Source of the DNA: Cymbomonas tetramitiformis
Lineage: Eukaryota; Chlorophyta; Pyramimonadophyceae; Pyramimonadales; Pyramimonadaceae
Length of the DNA stretch: 64,000 nucleotides
Assembly: GCA_001247695.2 (NCBI GenBank)
Contig: LGRX02014038.1
Coordinates: 1-64,000, forward strand
Direction of reading: 5' to 3'
Part shown: piece after piece, positions 61,383 to 64,000 of the stretch
Layout of the letters: the number at the start of each line of letters is the position of its first letter
How positions within the stretch are numbered: the first letter of the stretch is position 1
Translations under genes and position numbers: made by a program
The notes under the pieces: model-generated
What the model saw: only the letters and a program-made list of their open reading frames with translations
Database searches by the model: none
What the model was told of the DNA's origin: nothing

Positions 61383-63401
61383 TCTATTTTTCAGACGCTC
61401 ATTCGCATCAGTCAAATTGAGGTTGCATGTGGGCCACCTGTGTAGAGATGTTTGATGCTCGGCGGGGCGGCATTGTGGTAGTGTGACGGTGCTGCGGGGA
61501 TCCCGAGTCCACTTCATATTTCTGTGTCATTAGATGCAACGAGTCAACAGCTAATTGTGTCTGCAAGCCAGCCTGGATGGCCACCACTGGATATGTACAG
61601 CACAGCACTTCATATCAATCGAATGTAGTGGTTTGAAATCGAGTGCCTTATTGGTGAATGCGACACTGAAAACTGTGTGTACGGGCGTTTCCCTCCAAGA
61701 GCATACACATGCGTATGTGCTCATAAGACAAATGCGGGTGCAGGAACAGACGAACTTTATCATGTCAGTAGGATGATTAAGCCTGGCATCTCTTTATTAT
61801 TTTCCAGGCCTGCAATGCTTCTACCTCAGCGGATAGGAAGTTGCCTCCACTAAAACTCGATCGATATTGACGACAAAATCGAGGCTTCATATACTAGATA
61901 TATTCGCTTCATACACCGTCTTTCACTTCGGCAGCGCCCCATACTTTCCCTGTGCACTTATAGTTTTGTTATATGTGGGCTGCCACTACGATGATGGTAT
62001 CTTTGTGGCTGTGGACTTTTTATAAGTTCTTCTCAGTCGATCACCAAGGCCCGCTCGTGTATATCGGAACAAAACGGAACCATCTCCGTTGTCTTGTAAA
62101 ATTGCTGTTTCTTGTTGCACGACATGACTTCGAAATGTCACGAGGAAATGAGAAATGCCAGTTCGATATCACATTTATTTTCTGCGTGTCGGGAATGCAT
62201 TCACCTAACATCCCGCTTGTCATCGTTGCATTAATATTTCTTCATCATCGCTTTCCCCACCGATGCCCGAACCCTCGCGCTCTGGAAACGATCACATCGT
62301 CATAACGCTGTCCTAACTTCGCTACAGCGCGTTTTGGTGACACGCAAACAAAATTAGTACGAGATTATATCTTAAAACGCCCGACGGCGAAGCGATGATA
62401 GGGTCGCATCGATGTGTCACAAGAATCTTCACCATCATGCTGGGCAAGATTGTGCACCATGCCATGGCGCTCGGATAGCAATGGCGCTAGCGCCGAGTTG
62501 ACGTCTTAGTTTAGCCGACCGATCCTCGCTTCTCGGACCGGGCAGACTAGATTACCGTTGTTTGATCCACAGAATCAAACCCGAATAGTGATAGCCCCAG
62601 AGGTCTTTACTAAGGTCACATTTTGGTTTGTTGTTCCCAACAATGTTCAGACGCCACTGCCTGTATATTACAATATTACACCCGCAGTAGAGTCTGTTTG
62701 CTCGTCAAGTTAGGGCACACTACACCATATAGTGGTGGCATTCTGTCGTTGTGTGAGACACTTGTCGGTATCGCCGAGCCATGTCAGCCCTCATTACAGC
62801 TTCGCCGGTTTCGACGCGCCCAAATCACGTTAACCCTAACCTAACGAGCTTCACTGCGCCCACTTTCACACCTCAACCCCGCGCCGAGCTTCTTTCGGTT
62901 TAATGTTGCAACATTATTTCCGGGGGATTTGTATCATATTGTAATTCAGATACCTTGATAATTTGAATATATATATATTTTTTCTCACTACAGTGCATTT
63001 GCCGCGTATGCCATACAAAGAGGCATCCGATAGTAGATACGGACTGCGAGGTAATGCGCAATGCTTCTCCCGACGCTTGCGAAGCACATACAAGCTTCGC
63101 TCTATTTAATCACATGAATGATGTCGATAATCCCAAAATTTATTCTTGTAAGTCTGATAAGTTCTCCCCACGGCACGCAACCCCAAAAATGCAAACAGTG
63201 TCTATAATAGATTATTACACGACCGTCCAAGATAGTGAGCTTGGGAACAGCGGCATAACTTCGGTAACTTTCGCTTCCACCGAAATGATGCCGCTGAAGA
63301 CGTTGGGCGGCCGCACTTGCTGCAATTATTTCTAAGCTATTCCACGTTCTTGACTCATGATACACGTGTTTCTATACTGGAAGAGGTGCCATTCCAGACA
63401 G
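61383..63401. other. Intergenic region
   Basis: Two kilobases without a supported gene. Only short unrelated frames, an A/T-rich stretch near 62960-62985 and a short ctaaccctaacctaac run near 62830 were seen. Confidence 0.6.
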
Positions 63402-64000
63402 TTACTTCACACATTTAGGTGAGGAAACTTTCACTGATTTATACCGTGTGCGTGACGGTAGAGCTCCGTAATTTGATTCAACAGGGAATTTTGCTGCAGT
63501 CTTTACGGAAGAGACATTTGGATAGGAAGCATTTGCTTGAGCTGAAGGCATAGGCATGGAATTGCGGATCGAAGTGGTATCATCAGCGGTCAACGAACTC
63601 TTGCGCATAGCATGGGGATTGACAGTGCGACGCACTCCACCAATGGTACTCGATCGCACACTAGCTTGTGGCGCAGTTCGTGACAAGCTGCCATGAGCCC
63701 GAGTAGTGCCAGTGCCACCAGTATGCGGACTGACTGGACGAGCACGCCATGACGAAGTCGTCATAGTGTTGGGAGCTCGAAAAGAGTGGTTGTGAGCTAC
63801 TGCACCACATTCAGATGATGGAGACTTGACGCTGCAGCTAATGCTTGACGTGGTATCTGGAGCACTCAAGGCCTGAGGTTTAGTTGAGCATACGGGAACG
63901 CTGTTTTGGGAACAACGCAGTTCATACCGTGGTGAGGAGCCGGGTGTATTTGATAAGACAATGTCTTGACCGGTGCATCTGTTTGTCCTGGTATAGCCAA
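63402..64000 (-). CDS. 3' end of a Ser/Thr-rich protein gene, partial
   Basis: The minus-strand frame is open from the right edge of the window to a TAA at 63402, about 199 codons. The protein is rich in Ser, Thr, Pro and Arg, low in hydrophobics and probably disordered, with segments such as GTGTTRAHGSLSRTAP and SLTADDTTSIR. No domain is recognised. The length of uninterrupted frame at moderate GC supports it being real. The start lies outside the window, and an intron within it cannot be excluded. Confidence 0.5.
   Translation of the reverse strand, partial: GYTRTNRCTGQDIVLSNTPGSSPRYELRCSQNSVPVCSTKPQALSAPDTTSSISCSVKSPSSECGAVAHNHSFRAPNTMTTSSWRARPVSPHTGGTGTTRAHGSLSRTAPQASVRSSTIGGVRRTVNPHAMRKSSLTADDTTSIRNSMPMPSAQANASYPNVSSVKTAAKFPVESNYGALPSRTRYKSVKVSSPKCVK

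Noticed and set aside
62825..62845. Telomere-like taaccctaacctaac run
   Set aside because: Too short and imperfect to be a telomere or an interstitial array.

Overview
The window is nuclear DNA of a eukaryote, most likely a unicellular alga or other protist. Several genes carry short GT-AG introns (85-340 bp). GC content changes abruptly from block to block, and most of the sequence is mobile or virus-derived. I cannot name the species. No rRNA, CRISPR array or bacterial operon was seen. Family names come from motifs read by eye, not from database searches.

Layout, left to right. (1) 1-7858: two intron-containing genes diverge from a shared 380-bp promoter. The left one encodes a beta-class (N6/N4-type) DNA methyltransferase, broken by an in-frame stop and running off the window. 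The right one encodes a 1141-residue zinc-binding protein with a GCM/FLYWCH-like finger and a SWIM finger. (2) 8848-14434: a chromodomain relic, then about 5 kb of non-coding DNA unusually rich in perfect small inverted repeats. (3) 14435-29081: a complete 14.6-kb integrated Polinton-like virus with 159-bp terminal inverted repeats. Its genes diverge from the centre: nuclease-like, fibre-like and lipase genes on the minus strand; ATPase, penton, major capsid and protein-primed DNA polymerase on the plus strand. (4) 29384-30343: a small TA-flanked inverted-repeat element. (5) 30838-47168: a 16.3-kb Ty3/gypsy chromovirus with visually identical LTRs and a 5-bp target duplication. Its pol region carries a Dam-like and a C5-cytosine methyltransferase domain, and its ORF1 has Sfi1-like Trp repeats. 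A 1.7-kb insertion and several frame changes interrupt it. (6) 47942-49888: a short LTR element with one ORF and an initiator-tRNA-anticodon-type primer site. (7) 52391-55126: a Gag-like gene bounded by 262-bp inverted terminal repeats with TG...CA ends and a 5-bp duplication. (8) 55568-57276: a second copy of a 437-bp hairpin-chain repeat, then two 459-bp MITE-like units. (9) 57954-61382: a GC-rich F-box/beta-propeller host gene. (10) 63402-64000: the 3' end of another gene on the minus strand.

The least explained signal is RNA-like structure in the non-coding DNA. A 22-nt GGG-NNRCA-W-CCC-NAGAAC-TGYNN motif recurs in at least six places with compensating changes in its second stem. Two homologous stem-loop elements near 11.4 and 13.2 kb keep their pairing while the outer stem changes sequence. 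A 437-bp repeat folds on paper into about 14 consecutive hairpins. None of these matches an RNA family I can name.
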